A stretch of DNA of 64,000 bases, from positions 282,217 through 346,216 of the forward strand of contig NZ_JABAEB010000003.1 in assembly GCF_012584455.1 (NCBI RefSeq), read 5' to 3'. Positions within the stretch are counted from its first letter, which is position 1. Each line of letters begins with the position of its first letter. The notes below the pieces were generated by a model. That model saw only the letters and a program-made list of their open reading frames with translations, made no database searches and was not told where the DNA came from. Source of the stretch: Shewanella oncorhynchi. GTDB lineage: Bacteria; Pseudomonadota; Gammaproteobacteria; Enterobacterales; Shewanellaceae. A program made the translations under genes and the position numbers. Positions 1-10,201 of the stretch are shown piece after piece.

Positions 1-75
1 GGTCGTTAGCTCAGTCGGTAGAGCAGTTGGCTTTTAACCAATTGGTCGAAGGTTCGAATCCTTCACGACCCACCA
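1..75 (+). tRNA. tRNA-Lys (anticodon UUU), first base cut by window edge
   Basis: The cloverleaf is recognisable: the D-loop tract TTAGCTCAGTCGGTAGAGC, an anticodon arm with TTT in CTTTTAA, the T-arm GGTTCGAATCC and an encoded CCA end at 73-75. Comparison with the identical second copy shows that only the first G of the acceptor stem is missing, because the window begins at tRNA base 2. It decodes AAA and AAG lysine codons. Confidence 0.97.
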
Positions 76-134
76 CTTATGATTCGCATTGTTTATGCCA
101 AAATAAGTGAACATTTTTATCGTAATACCTAGAT

Positions 135-210
135 GGGTCGTTAGCTCAGTCGGTAGAGCAGTTGGCTTTTAACCAATTGGTCGAAGGTTCGAATCCTTCA
201 CGACCCACCA
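135..210 (+). tRNA. tRNA-Lys (anticodon UUU), complete second copy
   Basis: This is a 76-nt gene starting GGGTCGTTAGC and ending in an encoded CCA at 208-210. Over the shared bases it is identical to the copy at 1-75. Both copies are followed by the same five bases (CTTAT), so the repeated unit includes a little flanking DNA, as expected of a tandem duplication with a 135-bp period. The pair is probably cotranscribed and processed. Confidence 0.98.
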
Positions 211-592
211 CTTATTTCTTCAGCTGTATCTCTCTCAAATTTCCCCCCTGAATGTCCCACGTTAAACTCCAATACTGAGTACCGAATTTAATACCTTCGT
301 TTTACTTATTCCACTGCAAAATATTTTTCTAACATAATTATTGGCATTAGCAAGTTCGACTAATGCGGCATCTTTAAAAAGAAACGTATCTTGAGTTTGG
401 TGATTATATTAAAGCTGACATTATGTGCAGTGATGATGACAACGGTGCGCTGGATTCAGGGGGGCTTTCTAGGCAGTTTTATGTACCGAGCACTATCTTA
501 TGGAAAGCTCTAATCCCACTGGGTTGTGATAAAGACTAAAAAGGAGACCTTAGGTCTCCTTTTGCATTAAGCGGATCACATATCTATAGCGC
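211..592. other. Intergenic stretch with a short orphan reading frame
   Basis: This stretch lies between the tRNA pair and grxA. It holds no recognisable gene. On the plus strand a frame stays open from 378 to 539 (53 codons after the preceding stop, with an internal ATG at 423) and ends just before the hairpin at 538-563. No Shine-Dalgarno sequence precedes the ATG and I do not recognise the peptide. It could be the decayed 3' end of a lost gene or chance. Confidence 0.3.
538..563. terminator. Bidirectional hairpin terminator
   Basis: AAGGAGACC (541-549) pairs perfectly with GGTCTCCTT (553-561) around a 3-base loop. An A-run lies on the left and TTTT on the right, so the hairpin could stop rightward transcription from the tRNA side and leftward transcription leaving grxA. 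Confidence 0.75.
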
Positions 593-853
593 TTAATCTA
601 ACAGATTGTTTTCACGAACATATTGCTCGAAATCTGTGCAGCCACCTATGTGCTTCTCATCAACAAAAATCTGCGGTACTGTTTCAACTGGCTTACCGAC
701 AGTTTTTTCTAAATCTGCTTTAGAGATGCCTTCTGCATGGATATCGACATATCTGAACTTAAAGTCATCACGTTTTTCAACGAGTTGCTCAGATAATTGC
801 ACAGCACGAACGCAATAAGGACAGCCTGGACGGCCAAAAATAACAACGAACAT
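593..853 (-). CDS. grxA: Glutaredoxin 1 (GrxA type)
   Basis: This 86-residue dithiol glutaredoxin is about the length of E. coli GrxA (85). The redox site CPYC is at residues 11-14, followed later by the cis-proline segment TVPQIF and the GG pair of IGGCTDF that binds glutathione. It reduces protein disulfides and glutathione mixed disulfides in the cytoplasm, classically those of ribonucleotide reductase, with electrons from glutathione. The start follows an AGGAGC ribosome site. It lies 60 bp downstream of radD on the same strand and may be cotranscribed; a hairpin terminator follows. Confidence 0.95.
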   Translation of the reverse strand: MFVVIFGRPGCPYCVRAVQLSEQLVEKRDDFKFRYVDIHAEGISKADLEKTVGKPVETVPQIFVDEKHIGGCTDFEQYVRENNLLD

Positions 854-913
854 AATAGCTCCTTAGGATTACTTTAGTCGTTTTATACCATAGGCCTAAG
901 TGAATTGATAATG

Positions 914-2668
914 TCAGCCGCGTTTATTTTCAGTTTGATAGCGACCTTGATAATCAAAATAGCTTTCGAGCAGATCCCAGCCTTTTTTATGTTTCTTCAG
1001 CAGCAAGAGATCGGGCATGCGGAATTTATCCGCGTCGCTGATTAACTCTGTCACCTTAGTGTATTTTTTCGGTTTTAATCCCGGTGTACGGCTATGGGGA
1101 AAGATGAATAAGGCATATAGGGCTCGCCACTGGGCCGGCGTTTGTAATTTAAAGCGGCGATTGAATTCATTGCCGTCGATATCGAGGTACTGCACTTTCA
1201 GATTGCCGTCATCGTCGATGAGGCTCATATGCTGGCAGCGGAATAAATGATGGTGCTGCTGGCTGAGCACTTGGCGTAGGCGTTTATCGGGATCGATGAG
1301 GGTCGATTGGCAGTGCTGGCAAATGCGCGCGGCGATATCATTCTCTTCGCCACAATCAGGGCAAGATTTAGATCTAAATCGAAAGTCGCACTGCAGCTTT
1401 TTACCTTGCTGTTCGACTATGCCCTGACAGCGGCGACCAAAGTGTTCGATAATGTCGCCATCGTCGTCCGTGAGTCCCCAGAATATATTGGCAAAATCGC
1501 ATACTGGGCAATGCACCTGCACGGGTACCGATTTACTATTGGGTTTCGCTTGGCCGACCTCGGGGAAATACAAGTCATAACCATTGGCTGCATAGTCGAT
1601 GATAAGACAATCTTTTTTGCCTTCAGCGATTCGCAATCCACGACCGATCATTTGTTGAAACAAACTGACTGAGGCTGTAGGGCGCAAAATTGCAATCAAA
1701 TCCACATGGGGCGCGTCGAAGCCTGTCGTCAATACAGCCACGTTGACCAAAAACTTGAGCTCTTGGGCTTTAAAGCGTTCAATCGTCGCGTCACGTTCAT
1801 TGTCGTGCGTTTGTGCCGTGATAATGGCGCTCTGCGCTGAGTGAGCTTGGTTGAGTAGGCCAAAAATCTCATTGGCGTGGCGCACCGTTGCCGCAAAAAT
1901 GATAATGCCTTTTCTATGTTGGCTCAGTTCAATGAGCTGTTTCACAATCGCAGTGGTCGCGCGGCCGTAATGTCCCAGTAAATCGTTAACCTCGGCTTCG
2001 GCATATTCGCCATTCTCGTTTGCTTTAAGTTGGCTGAAGTCGTACTGGGCACTTAGGCCATCAAACAGAGTTGGCGCTGTGAGGTAACCTTGCTTAATGA
2101 GCGGCCTTATGGGCAGCTCGAACACACAATGTTCGAACACGGCATGTTCTGGAGACCCCACTTTGCCGTGATAGTGTTGCTGATAAATCCAGCCAGTGCC
2201 AAGGCGATAGGGCGTGGCGGTGAGACCGAGCAATCTCAATTGGGGATTTTTCGTGCGTAAATGGTTGAGTACTTGCTGATATTGGCTGGTTTTTTCTAGG
2301 CTGACTCTGTGGCATTCATCAATAATAACTAACGAGAATGGCTGATCGAACTGCATTAATCCCCGCGCTGCCGATTGAATACTGGCAACGACGGTTTTTC
2401 CGTCGGTGGCTTTTTGATTGAGTCCCGCCGCATAGATACTGGCTTGTGCTGTGAGGAGGCCGACTTTCTCGGCATTTTGAGCAACTAATTCTTTCACATG
2501 GGTGAGCACTAAGACTCTGCCTTTGGCGATGCGTGCCAGTTCGGCGATCACTATGCTTTTGCCGGCGCCTGTGGGTAATACGAGTACGGCGGAAGTTTGG
2601 CTTTGCCTAAAATGGGCGATGGCGGCATTAACCGCTTGCTGTTGATAGTCTCTGAGTTTGACTGACAC
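914..2668 (-). CDS. radD: RadD-type superfamily 2 DNA helicase (YejH)
   Basis: The protein has 584 residues, essentially the length of E. coli RadD/YejH (586). Helicase motif I is LPTGAGKS (residues 31-38), motif II is DECH (117-120), and motif VI reads QMIGRGLRI. The C-terminal third carries two cysteine clusters (CPVC and CPDCGEEN...CQHC) expected to bind zinc. E. coli RadD helps repair double-strand breaks and stalled forks together with RecA and SSB. I infer the same role here from full-length similarity. It reads toward grxA, and its start abuts the acs terminator region. Confidence 0.92.
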   Translation of the reverse strand: MSVKLRDYQQQAVNAAIAHFRQSQTSAVLVLPTGAGKSIVIAELARIAKGRVLVLTHVKELVAQNAEKVGLLTAQASIYAAGLNQKATDGKTVVASIQSAARGLMQFDQPFSLVIIDECHRVSLEKTSQYQQVLNHLRTKNPQLRLLGLTATPYRLGTGWIYQQHYHGKVGSPEHAVFEHCVFELPIRPLIKQGYLTAPTLFDGLSAQYDFSQLKANENGEYAEAEVNDLLGHYGRATTAIVKQLIELSQHRKGIIIFAATVRHANEIFGLLNQAHSAQSAIITAQTHDNERDATIERFKAQELKFLVNVAVLTTGFDAPHVDLIAILRPTASVSLFQQMIGRGLRIAEGKKDCLIIDYAANGYDLYFPEVGQAKPNSKSVPVQVHCPVCDFANIFWGLTDDDGDIIEHFGRRCQGIVEQQGKKLQCDFRFRSKSCPDCGEENDIAARICQHCQSTLIDPDKRLRQVLSQQHHHLFRCQHMSLIDDDGNLKVQYLDIDGNEFNRRFKLQTPAQWRALYALFIFPHSRTPGLKPKKYTKVTELISDADKFRMPDLLLLKKHKKGWDLLESYFDYQGRYQTENKRG

Positions 2669-2724
2669 GCTGATAAAAAATCTATGCTGAATAAAAGTGA
2701 GGCTGCAAGCTTAACATAACAGGC

Positions 2725-2751
2725 AAAAAAAATGCCCCTGGTTGGAGGGGC
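2725..2751 (-). terminator. Terminator of acs
   Basis: GCCCCT (2734-2739) and AGGGGC (2746-2751) form a 6-bp GC-rich stem with a 6-base loop. On the minus strand it is followed by ATTTTTTTT, the classical intrinsic terminator arrangement, about 140 bp past the acs stop. A second inverted repeat, CGCTTAG at 2835-2841 with CTAAGCG at 2857-2863, lies between the stop and this hairpin. Confidence 0.75.
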
Positions 2752-2890
2752 AAGCTAGAGAAAGGAGCAATCACACACACTCTCTCAACAGGGTTCACTT
2801 TTAACCTGAGGTTTAAAAAGGGAGGTTCAGGTTACGCTTAGCCTATTGGGCATAGACTAAGCGTTGTGGACGTTATTCGTCACTCAGATA

Positions 2891-4843
2891 TTACTCAGTA
2901 CGATTCAAGCGTGATTCAATCAAGGTCTCGATCACCGCTGGATCGGCCAAGGTTGATGCATCCCCTAAGTTGGTCACTTCGTTAGCGGCAATCTTACGCA
3001 GGAAGCGGCGCATGATCTTGCCCGAACGTGTTTTAGGTAAGCCCGTCGCCCATTGGATGAGATCTGGAGTTGCCAGCGCACCAATTTCTTTACGAACCCA
3101 TTGACGCAGCTCTTGACGTAGCTCTTCGGTTTCTTCAGTACCACGGGTTAGCGTGACGTACGCATAAATACCTTGGCCTTTAATATCGTGTGGGTAGCCA
3201 ACTACTGCAGCCTCGGCAACCAGTTCGTGTGATACCAGCGCACTTTCAACCTCTGCTGTACCTAATCTGTGGCCGGATACGTTGATCACGTCATCGACGC
3301 GGCCAGTGATCCAGTAGTAGCCATCTTCATCACGGCGGGCACCGTCACCGGTAAAATACATGCCGCGGAAGGTTTTAAAGTAGGTCAGTACAAATCGTTC
3401 GTGGTCGCCATACACAGTACGCATTTGGCCCGGCCAAGAATCGAGTAATACTAAGTTACCTTCGTTCTCACCTTCTAAAATATTCCCCATGTTATCCACT
3501 AAGGCGGGTTGAACGCCAAAGAACGGACGGGTCGCTGAGCCAGGTTTAGTATCGGTCGCGCCTGGCAGTGGGGTGATCAAAATACCGCCGGTTTCAGTTT
3601 GCCACCAAGTATCGACGATAGGGCAATGCTCATGACCTATGACTTCATGGTACCAACGCCATGCTTCTGGGTTGATAGGTTCACCTACCGAGCCCATGAT
3701 CCTCAAGCTACTACCATCGAACTTATCGAAGTGTTGTTTACCTTCGGCCATCAGCGCGCGAATTAAGGTTGGCGCTGTATATAGAATGTTCACTTTATGG
3801 CGGTCAATCATTTCGCCTAAACGGGCAGGGCTTGGATGATTTGGTACACCTTCATGGATAAGCACAGTCGCACCATTGGCAAGTGGGCCGTAAACCATAT
3901 AAGAGTGGCCTGTGATCCAACCCACATCCGCGGTACACCAGTACACTTCACCCGCTTTGTAGTCGAACACATATTCATGGGTCATAGACGCATAAACCAT
4001 GTAGCCGCCAGTGGTGTGCAATACGCCCTTGGGATTACCGGTTGAACCTGAGGTATAAAGCAAGAATAACGGTGCTTCGGCGTCCATTTCTTCTGGTTGG
4101 CAGTGCTCTGATGCGGTTTCCATCAGTGAATGCCACCACACATCACGGCTTTCTACCCAATCCACTTTGCCACCTGTGCGTTTAAGAACTATGACTTTTT
4201 CAACGGTAGTGACATCAGGGTTTTTTAAGGCATCATCGATATTGCGCTTTAATGGAATTGCACGGCCACCGCGCATACCTTCATCGGAGGTAATGATGAC
4301 TTTGGATTTACCGTCAATCACCCTAGAGGCGATTGAATCCGGTGAGAAACCACCGAAGACCACAGAGTGCACAGCGCCGATACGGGCACAGGCAAGCATA
4401 GCGACAGCGGCTTCTGGCACCATAGGCATGTAAATTGTGACTATATCACCGCGGCGCACGCCTTGGCTGCGCAGTGCGTTGGCGAATTTACACACATCTG
4501 CATGTAATTCACCGTAGGTGATTTTGCGTTGTTCGCTGGCATTGTCGCCTTCCCAAATAATCGCCACGCGATCACTGTGCTCGGCTAAATGACGGTCTAA
4601 ACAGTTGGCTGAAGCATTCAGGGTGCCATCGTAAAACCAATTGATCGATAAATTATGGTCATCAAAAGAGGTTTTTTTAATTTTGGTATAGGGTTTTATC
4701 CAATCCATACGCTTGCCGTGTTCTCTCCAGAAACCTTCAGGATTGACAATCGACTCTTGGTACATTGTTTTATATTTATCGTTGTTTACAAGTGCATTGG
4801 CAGCGATATTGCCGGAGACTTTGTAGAGAGACTGCGAGCTCAT
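2891..4843 (-). CDS. acs: Acetyl-CoA synthetase (AMP-forming)
   Basis: It activates acetate to acetyl-CoA through acetyl-adenylate, allowing growth on or recapture of acetate. The 650-residue product shows the adenylate-forming signature [11 protein letters not shown] and the C-terminal TRSGKIMRR. Its lysine is residue 609, the position acetylated in Salmonella Acs. A frame 21 codons longer exists (to 4906), but the ATG at 4843 follows a good ribosome site (AGGGAAG) and gives the family N-terminus. It is divergent from the CrbS-type sensor gene; in Vibrio and Pseudomonas CrbS/CrbR switches acs on, so the 174-bp gap with its palindrome is the probable control region. Confidence 0.97.
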   Translation of the reverse strand: MSSQSLYKVSGNIAANALVNNDKYKTMYQESIVNPEGFWREHGKRMDWIKPYTKIKKTSFDDHNLSINWFYDGTLNASANCLDRHLAEHSDRVAIIWEGDNASEQRKITYGELHADVCKFANALRSQGVRRGDIVTIYMPMVPEAAVAMLACARIGAVHSVVFGGFSPDSIASRVIDGKSKVIITSDEGMRGGRAIPLKRNIDDALKNPDVTTVEKVIVLKRTGGKVDWVESRDVWWHSLMETASEHCQPEEMDAEAPLFLLYTSGSTGNPKGVLHTTGGYMVYASMTHEYVFDYKAGEVYWCTADVGWITGHSYMVYGPLANGATVLIHEGVPNHPSPARLGEMIDRHKVNILYTAPTLIRALMAEGKQHFDKFDGSSLRIMGSVGEPINPEAWRWYHEVIGHEHCPIVDTWWQTETGGILITPLPGATDTKPGSATRPFFGVQPALVDNMGNILEGENEGNLVLLDSWPGQMRTVYGDHERFVLTYFKTFRGMYFTGDGARRDEDGYYWITGRVDDVINVSGHRLGTAEVESALVSHELVAEAAVVGYPHDIKGQGIYAYVTLTRGTEETEELRQELRQWVRKEIGALATPDLIQWATGLPKTRSGKIMRRFLRKIAANEVTNLGDASTLADPAVIETLIESRLNRTE

Positions 4844-4906
4844 AGGGCTTCCCTTTTGAAAAATTGCGTGGACTGAGTATGGTATGCAAGGGGGCGGCAA
4901 CTCCAT

Positions 4907-4920
4907 TAGACCTTGGTCTA
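4907..4920. promoter_or_regulatory. Palindromic candidate operator between acs and crbS
   Basis: TAGACC-TT-GGTCTA is a perfect 6+6 inverted repeat. It lies 63 bp upstream of the acs start and 97 bp upstream of the crbS start. LuxR/NarL-type response regulators, the family to which CrbR belongs, bind short inverted repeats at such distances. Assigning it to CrbR is inference from gene context. Confidence 0.45.
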
Positions 4921-5017
4921 GTGTTAAATTTTCCTTTATATTTAGTCTGTTGCATTAAAAATCCGGCTAGATTTTAGACAGGTTTTATCGCACAATAATC
5001 AGAAAAAAGAGCAAAGT

Positions 5018-8000
5018 ATGAATTTAACCTTAGTCGTTGCTGTTATTGCCGTCTGTTATGTCTCGCTTTTATTCCTATTGGCTTGGGGGGCGGAGCGTTG
5101 GTTTACTCAGATCACTAAAAAGCTTCAGGTCGTGATCTATGGTCTGAGCTTAGCGGTTTATTGCTCCTCGTGGAGTTTTTTAGGCACAGTTGGGCAATCG
5201 GCTAAGGATTTTTGGTCTTTCTTACCGATTTTTATCGGCCCTATTCTGATTTTTACTTTAGGTTTTGGCATGTTACGCAAGATGGTATTAGTGTCTAAGG
5301 CGCAAAATATCACTTCCGTGGCCGACTTTATTGCCGCCCGATACGGCAAATCTCAAACCTTAGCCGCCTTAGTCACCTTAATTGCCTTGTTTGGCATCAT
5401 GCCCTATATCGCCCTGCAGCTTAAGGCGATGGTGTTCAGTCTTAATTTGTTTCAACCCGCTGACGATCCCCTCGATGGCGTGACGATTCCGTTACTGATC
5501 ACTTCGCTGTTAGCCATATTTGCCATTTTATTTGGTACTCGCAAACTCGATGCGACCGAGCATAATCCCGGCATGATGCTCGCGATTGCCTTTGAGTCTC
5601 TGGTGAAACTTGCCGCATTTTTGTTGGTCGGCATCGTCATCAGTTTCGGAGTGTTCGATGGTTTTGGGGATATTTGGCAGCAGGCCAATGCGCAGTCACT
5701 AATTAATTATCCTAATCCACGTATTGAAGCCTTAATGCCTGAGTTACTCGTCGGAATGGCGGCCTTTTTATGTATGCCAAGGCAGTTCCATGTAATGGTG
5801 GTGGAATGCGCCGATGAGTCAGTGTTGTCAAAGGGGCGTTGGCTGTTTCCCATCTATTTAGCGCTTTTCGGTTTATTTGTTGGACCGCTCGCCTTGGCGG
5901 GGAAGATTATCCTCGGCGATTCTGTGTCGGCCGATACCTATGTGATTAATCTACCACTCGCCTTAGACCAACCTTTGCTGGCGGTGATTGCACTGCTGGG
6001 CACACTTTCGGCGGCAACCGGCATGGTGATAGTGGCGGTGGTGACTATTAGTGTGATGGTGAGTAACGAATGGCTGGTGCCTGTGATGCTGCGCACTGGC
6101 CATATCCGCGAGAAAAACTTCAGTCAGTTCTCGCACCTGTTACTTAATGCCCGCCGCTTAGCCATCGTGATTATTCTGGGCTTAGGCTATGGCAGCTATT
6201 TGGCATTATCAGACAGTGATTCCTTGTCCCATTTAGGCATGTTGTCTTTTGGGGCTTTTGCCCAACTTGCGCCAGCTTTAGTCGGTGGACTCTATTGGAA
6301 ACACGGCAATCGTGCTGGGGTATTTTTAGGACTCGGCGTGGGCTTTTCGCTGTGGTTCTACATCATGTTGCAGGGCATGACCGATGTGCAAAGTTCATCG
6401 GCGTTCTTGTCTAGTGTCGCGAGCGAGAAAGGCCTGCTAGATGCGATAACGCCCAATGTGCGTGATGCGCTGACGGCTCTTTTTGCCAATATCGCCTGTT
6501 ATATTTTGGGTTCTATTTGGTTTAGAGCCGGTGTGGCCGAGCGTATTCAGGCCAGTGCTTTTGTGAGCCCTGGCAAATTGAAAAACAGCGCTAATAAGAA
6601 AAATGGTCCGATTTCACAGCAAGATTTACTGATACTGGCGAGTCGCTTCGTTAGCCCAACACGCGCCTACGAGAGCTTTAGCCGTTTCTCGATTGATGCG
6701 GTAAAAAGTGATAGTTGGCATAAAGCGGCGCCGCCGGAGTTGATTTCCCACACTGAACGTTTATTGGCGGGCGTACTCGGCGCTTCAAGCGCAGCGCTAG
6801 TGATGGATTCCGTGCTGCAAGGGCGCGATTTAGCGCTGGATGAAGTCTTTAGTCTGGTCGATGAAGCCTCATCGAAGATTATGCTCAGTCAAGACATGTT
6901 GCGCGGCGCGATTGAGCACGCCTATGAAGGCATGAGTGTTATCGATAACGATCTCAATCTCGTGGCATGGAATTACAAATATGTGGAGCTGTATCAATAT
7001 CCCGATGGATTTTTGCAGCAGGGCATGCCCATCAGTGAAGTGATCCGCTTTAATGCGGCGCGGGGTTATTGTGGTGAAGGGGAAATAGAACAGCAGGTTG
7101 AGCAGCGGGTGCAGCATATGCGTAATGGCACACCGCACACTTCTGAGCGCCATCGCAGAGACGGCAAAGTGATTAAAATTCAAGGCAATCCTATGCCAGA
7201 TGGCGGCTTTGTGATGACCTTTACCGACATTACTCAGTATCGCGAACAGGAGCGCGCGCTGCTCGAAGCCAATGAAACCTTAGAAAGCCGCGTTAATGAG
7301 CGAACCTATGAATTAGCCATGTTGAACAGTGAGTTACTCGAGGCTAAAGCGCAGGAAGAAATCGCCAACGCCTCTAAGAGTCGCTTCTTGGCTGCTGTTG
7401 GCCATGATTTAATGCAACCGCTTAATGCCGCGCGGCTGTTTACTGCGTCGTTATCTCAGTATCCCAATCTAGATCGTGAGGCCAGAACCACCTTATCCCA
7501 TGTGAATAGCTCGCTAAAAATTGCCGGCGAGTTGCTCACCGACCTATTGGATATTTCTAAACTCGACTCAGGTATGGTGGATGTCAATCGCCGTGACTTT
7601 GCGATTTCAGAACTGATCAATGGCTTATCCGTTGAATTTGAAGCGATGGCGGCGGATAACCAAATTCGTTTTAAGATGGTCCCATGCAGCGCAACCGTTA
7701 ATTCTGATCCTTCGCTGTTAAGGCGTGTCCTGCAAAACTTTTTAACTAATGCTTACCGTTATGCTCGCGGTGGCAGAGTCTTGTTTGGTTGTCGCTATCG
7801 CGGTCATTACCTTGAGATCCAAGTGTTAGACACGGGTTGTGGTATTGATGAGAAAGAAACCCAAGAAATTTTCAAAGAATTTAAGCGGTTGAATAATCCT
7901 AAGAGCAACAATGTTAGCGGCTTGGGCTTAGGTCTGGCGATTGCTGATCGCATCAGTAAAGTGTTAGAACACGGTATTCAGGTTTCGTCCCATTTAGGGC

Positions 8001-8458
8001 GCGGCTCGGTCTTCTCCATTTGTGTACCGCTTGGAGAAACTGTGCGTCAGCCACAAGTGAAGGCGTTACCGTCGCTGCTGCAGCCGTTATCGGGTATCAA
8101 AGTGTTGTGTATCGACAACGAAGAGGCCATTTTAGCTGGATTAGAAAGCCTATTAAGCCGCTGGCAGTGTGAGGTTATCTGTGCAAAAGATTTATCCGAT
8201 GCACGCATTAAACTAGGACTGAAAGGCGTCGCGCCTGATATTGTGCTCGCGGATTACCATTTAGATGATGGCCAAAATGGCGTCGATGCGATGGACGGTA
8301 TTCGCGCGCTTTATGGACAAGATTTACCCGGTATTTTGATCACCGCTAATACCCGCAAAGAGTTGGTGGAAGATGTGCAACGCCGCGGCTATCACTATAT
8401 GGCGAAAATGATAAAACCTGCCGCGCTACGTGCCTTGATTTCTAGCTTGGTAAAATAA
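5018..8458 (+). CDS. crbS: Na+/solute symporter-hybrid histidine kinase fusion (CrbS type)
   Basis: This 1146-residue membrane sensor begins with a sodium:solute symporter-like domain of about 13 transmembrane segments (roughly residues 1-500). A PAS domain follows (about 625-750), then a coiled coil, a HisKA domain with the phospho-acceptor His796 in GHDLMQP, a HATPase domain (N box NFLTNAYRYA, G boxes DTGCGI and GLGLGLA) and a C-terminal receiver with probable acceptor Asp1079 in ADYHLDD. The architecture matches CbrA/CrbS sensors. Divergence from acs argues for CrbS, the acetate-switch sensor, whose partner regulator is not in this window. Whether the symporter part transports is unknown. 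Confidence 0.85.
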   Translation: MNLTLVVAVIAVCYVSLLFLLAWGAERWFTQITKKLQVVIYGLSLAVYCSSWSFLGTVGQSAKDFWSFLPIFIGPILIFTLGFGMLRKMVLVSKAQNITSVADFIAARYGKSQTLAALVTLIALFGIMPYIALQLKAMVFSLNLFQPADDPLDGVTIPLLITSLLAIFAILFGTRKLDATEHNPGMMLAIAFESLVKLAAFLLVGIVISFGVFDGFGDIWQQANAQSLINYPNPRIEALMPELLVGMAAFLCMPRQFHVMVVECADESVLSKGRWLFPIYLALFGLFVGPLALAGKIILGDSVSADTYVINLPLALDQPLLAVIALLGTLSAATGMVIVAVVTISVMVSNEWLVPVMLRTGHIREKNFSQFSHLLLNARRLAIVIILGLGYGSYLALSDSDSLSHLGMLSFGAFAQLAPALVGGLYWKHGNRAGVFLGLGVGFSLWFYIMLQGMTDVQSSSAFLSSVASEKGLLDAITPNVRDALTALFANIACYILGSIWFRAGVAERIQASAFVSPGKLKNSANKKNGPISQQDLLILASRFVSPTRAYESFSRFSIDAVKSDSWHKAAPPELISHTERLLAGVLGASSAALVMDSVLQGRDLALDEVFSLVDEASSKIMLSQDMLRGAIEHAYEGMSVIDNDLNLVAWNYKYVELYQYPDGFLQQGMPISEVIRFNAARGYCGEGEIEQQVEQRVQHMRNGTPHTSERHRRDGKVIKIQGNPMPDGGFVMTFTDITQYREQERALLEANETLESRVNERTYELAMLNSELLEAKAQEEIANASKSRFLAAVGHDLMQPLNAARLFTASLSQYPNLDREARTTLSHVNSSLKIAGELLTDLLDISKLDSGMVDVNRRDFAISELINGLSVEFEAMAADNQIRFKMVPCSATVNSDPSLLRRVLQNFLTNAYRYARGGRVLFGCRYRGHYLEIQVLDTGCGIDEKETQEIFKEFKRLNNPKSNNVSGLGLGLAIADRISKVLEHGIQVSSHLGRGSVFSICVPLGETVRQPQVKALPSLLQPLSGIKVLCIDNEEAILAGLESLLSRWQCEVICAKDLSDARIKLGLKGVAPDIVLADYHLDDGQNGVDAMDGIRALYGQDLPGILITANTRKELVEDVQRRGYHYMAKMIKPAALRALISSLVK

Positions 8459-8599
8459 GCTTGGTATACGTGCTAGGTAACATGAGTTTAGTGACGTCGG
8501 TACGTTTATCGAAATGCCAAGATAATCGCGTAGTTTTTTATGCGGCTTATCTTGGCGAAACGGTTTGACACAGGTTTGTGGGTGTAACTAAATACATGA

Positions 8600-10201
8600 C
8601 TAGAGTTTGAATACGGCCAGTTTATTGTTTAAATTCAGTGATAATTCGGCCAAACTTTCACTTTCTTGAGCCAAATAAGTCGCCGATTCAGAGACTTCGA
8701 GCGCTGAGTTATTAATCCCGCACACGTTTCTGTTCATGTCTTCTGCGACCACACTTTGTTCTTCTGCGGCGGTGGCGATATGGGTTGCCATGTCACTCAC
8801 ATGTTTTATATGAGCAACGATAAGCGATAAATCCTTCCCCGCTTTTGCCGATTGACTCACACTGTTTTCTGCCAAAGCTCGGCTTGCATCCATTGCCTTA
8901 GCAGCGCTCACGGCCCGTTGTTGCAATAATGAAATCGTGTTTTGAATTTCTTCGGTCGATTGCCTAGTGCGACTGGCAAGTTGCCTCACTTCATCGGCGA
9001 CTACAGCGAACCCTCGCCCTTGCTCGCCAGCGCGGGCGGCTTCAATTGCCGCATTCAGTGCCAGCAAGTTGGTTTGGTCTGAAATCGCGCTGATAACAGA
9101 GGTGACCTCGCTGATCTGCATGACTTCCTCTTTAAGCATATTTACTTGATCCGTCGCTTGCTCCACTTCTTTGGCAAGTGCATGAATACCATCTACGCTG
9201 GCGTGAACATCTTGGTCGCCAAGGCCAGCTTCCCAAGTGGCTTCTTTGGTATCTTTGGCTGTGCTCTCCGCATTATTCGCGACATCGGCGATAGTGGCGC
9301 TCATTTCATTCATGGCGGTGGCAAGTTGGGCGAGTTGATCCCGCTGATTATTTACCGCTTGATTGGTTTCCTCTGCAGTTGAGGCGATACGAGCCGAGGC
9401 CTGTGCAACATTGTCAGCGCTATGACTCGCTTGAAGTAAAGTGCTACGAATGGAGTCTATGCTTTGGTTTATATTGTGGGCTAAGATGCCAAGTTCATCT
9501 TTACCATAGATTTTTAGCTGAGTCGTTAAATCACCTTTTGTGATGGCGAGCATAGCCAGATTCACATCATCCAATGGCTGCGTAATAGAGCGGCTAATGG
9601 CATATCCTAGCCAAGCCATAAGCACAATAATGACAAATGTAATGCCTCCCATGGTGAGGTATTCATTCCAAATGGTGGCTTCGATATCTTGGAGTAACAT
9701 ACCTGAGCCTAAGATCCAGCCCCAAGGTTTAAATCCCATGACAAGTGAGATTTTTTGCGCTGATTTGCCATTCGTCGTCGTCCAGCGGTATTCGACTAAT
9801 CCTTGTTTGCCATCACGGCCGAGTTCGACCATTTCGAACCAATAATTCTCTTCGCCTCGATTACCCATTTGTTGGCCAACCAGTTCTTTTTTGATGGGAT
9901 GAACGATAACGTGCCTCGATTCATCAATCACAAACAAGTAGTTATCACCATCAAAACGCATGTCGTTCAACATGTCTTTAGCGGCTTGCTGTGCTTGCTC
10001 TAGGGGGAGCGATTGCGACAACGCTTGGATACGGCTGCTGGCGAGGGACAATACGGCATTAAGTCGTGCTTCACGCTCTGCCATCAGGTTGTGCTTGAGG
10101 GCTGTGACGGAAATAGTGAGTAAAATTAAGGCTCCTGCGAGGGCGATAATGAGCTGTAGTGCGAGTTTTCGATTAACGGGGATGTTAGCGAGTTTGAACA
10201 T
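8600..10201 (-). CDS. Methyl-accepting chemotaxis protein with single Cache domain
   Basis: This is a 533-residue inner-membrane chemoreceptor. The first membrane segment is near residues 14-32, followed by a periplasmic single-Cache domain with the typical [11 protein letters not shown] and MVELGRDG segments. A second membrane helix lies near 185-205, then HAMP and a long cytoplasmic coiled coil. The conserved CheA/CheW contact tip reads [20 protein letters not shown]. No C-terminal CheR-binding pentapeptide is present. It would signal to CheA to steer the flagellar motor; the ligand cannot be read from sequence, though sCache domains often bind small organic acids. It is monocistronic. Confidence 0.93.
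   Translation of the reverse strand: MFKLANIPVNRKLALQLIIALAGALILLTISVTALKHNLMAEREARLNAVLSLASSRIQALSQSLPLEQAQQAAKDMLNDMRFDGDNYLFVIDESRHVIVHPIKKELVGQQMGNRGEENYWFEMVELGRDGKQGLVEYRWTTTNGKSAQKISLVMGFKPWGWILGSGMLLQDIEATIWNEYLTMGGITFVIIVLMAWLGYAISRSITQPLDDVNLAMLAITKGDLTTQLKIYGKDELGILAHNINQSIDSIRSTLLQASHSADNVAQASARIASTAEETNQAVNNQRDQLAQLATAMNEMSATIADVANNAESTAKDTKEATWEAGLGDQDVHASVDGIHALAKEVEQATDQVNMLKEEVMQISEVTSVISAISDQTNLLALNAAIEAARAGEQGRGFAVVADEVRQLASRTRQSTEEIQNTISLLQQRAVSAAKAMDASRALAENSVSQSAKAGKDLSLIVAHIKHVSDMATHIATAAEEQSVVAEDMNRNVCGINNSALEVSESATYLAQESESLAELSLNLNNKLAVFKL

Noticed and set aside
1307..1672. 121-codon plus-strand frame inside radD
   Set aside because: It is antisense to conserved, cysteine-rich codons of radD and has no start signals; a shadow frame.
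6869..7183. 104-codon minus-strand frame inside the CrbS-type gene
   Set aside because: It lies opposite the conserved PAS region; codon constraint of the sense gene explains the open frame.
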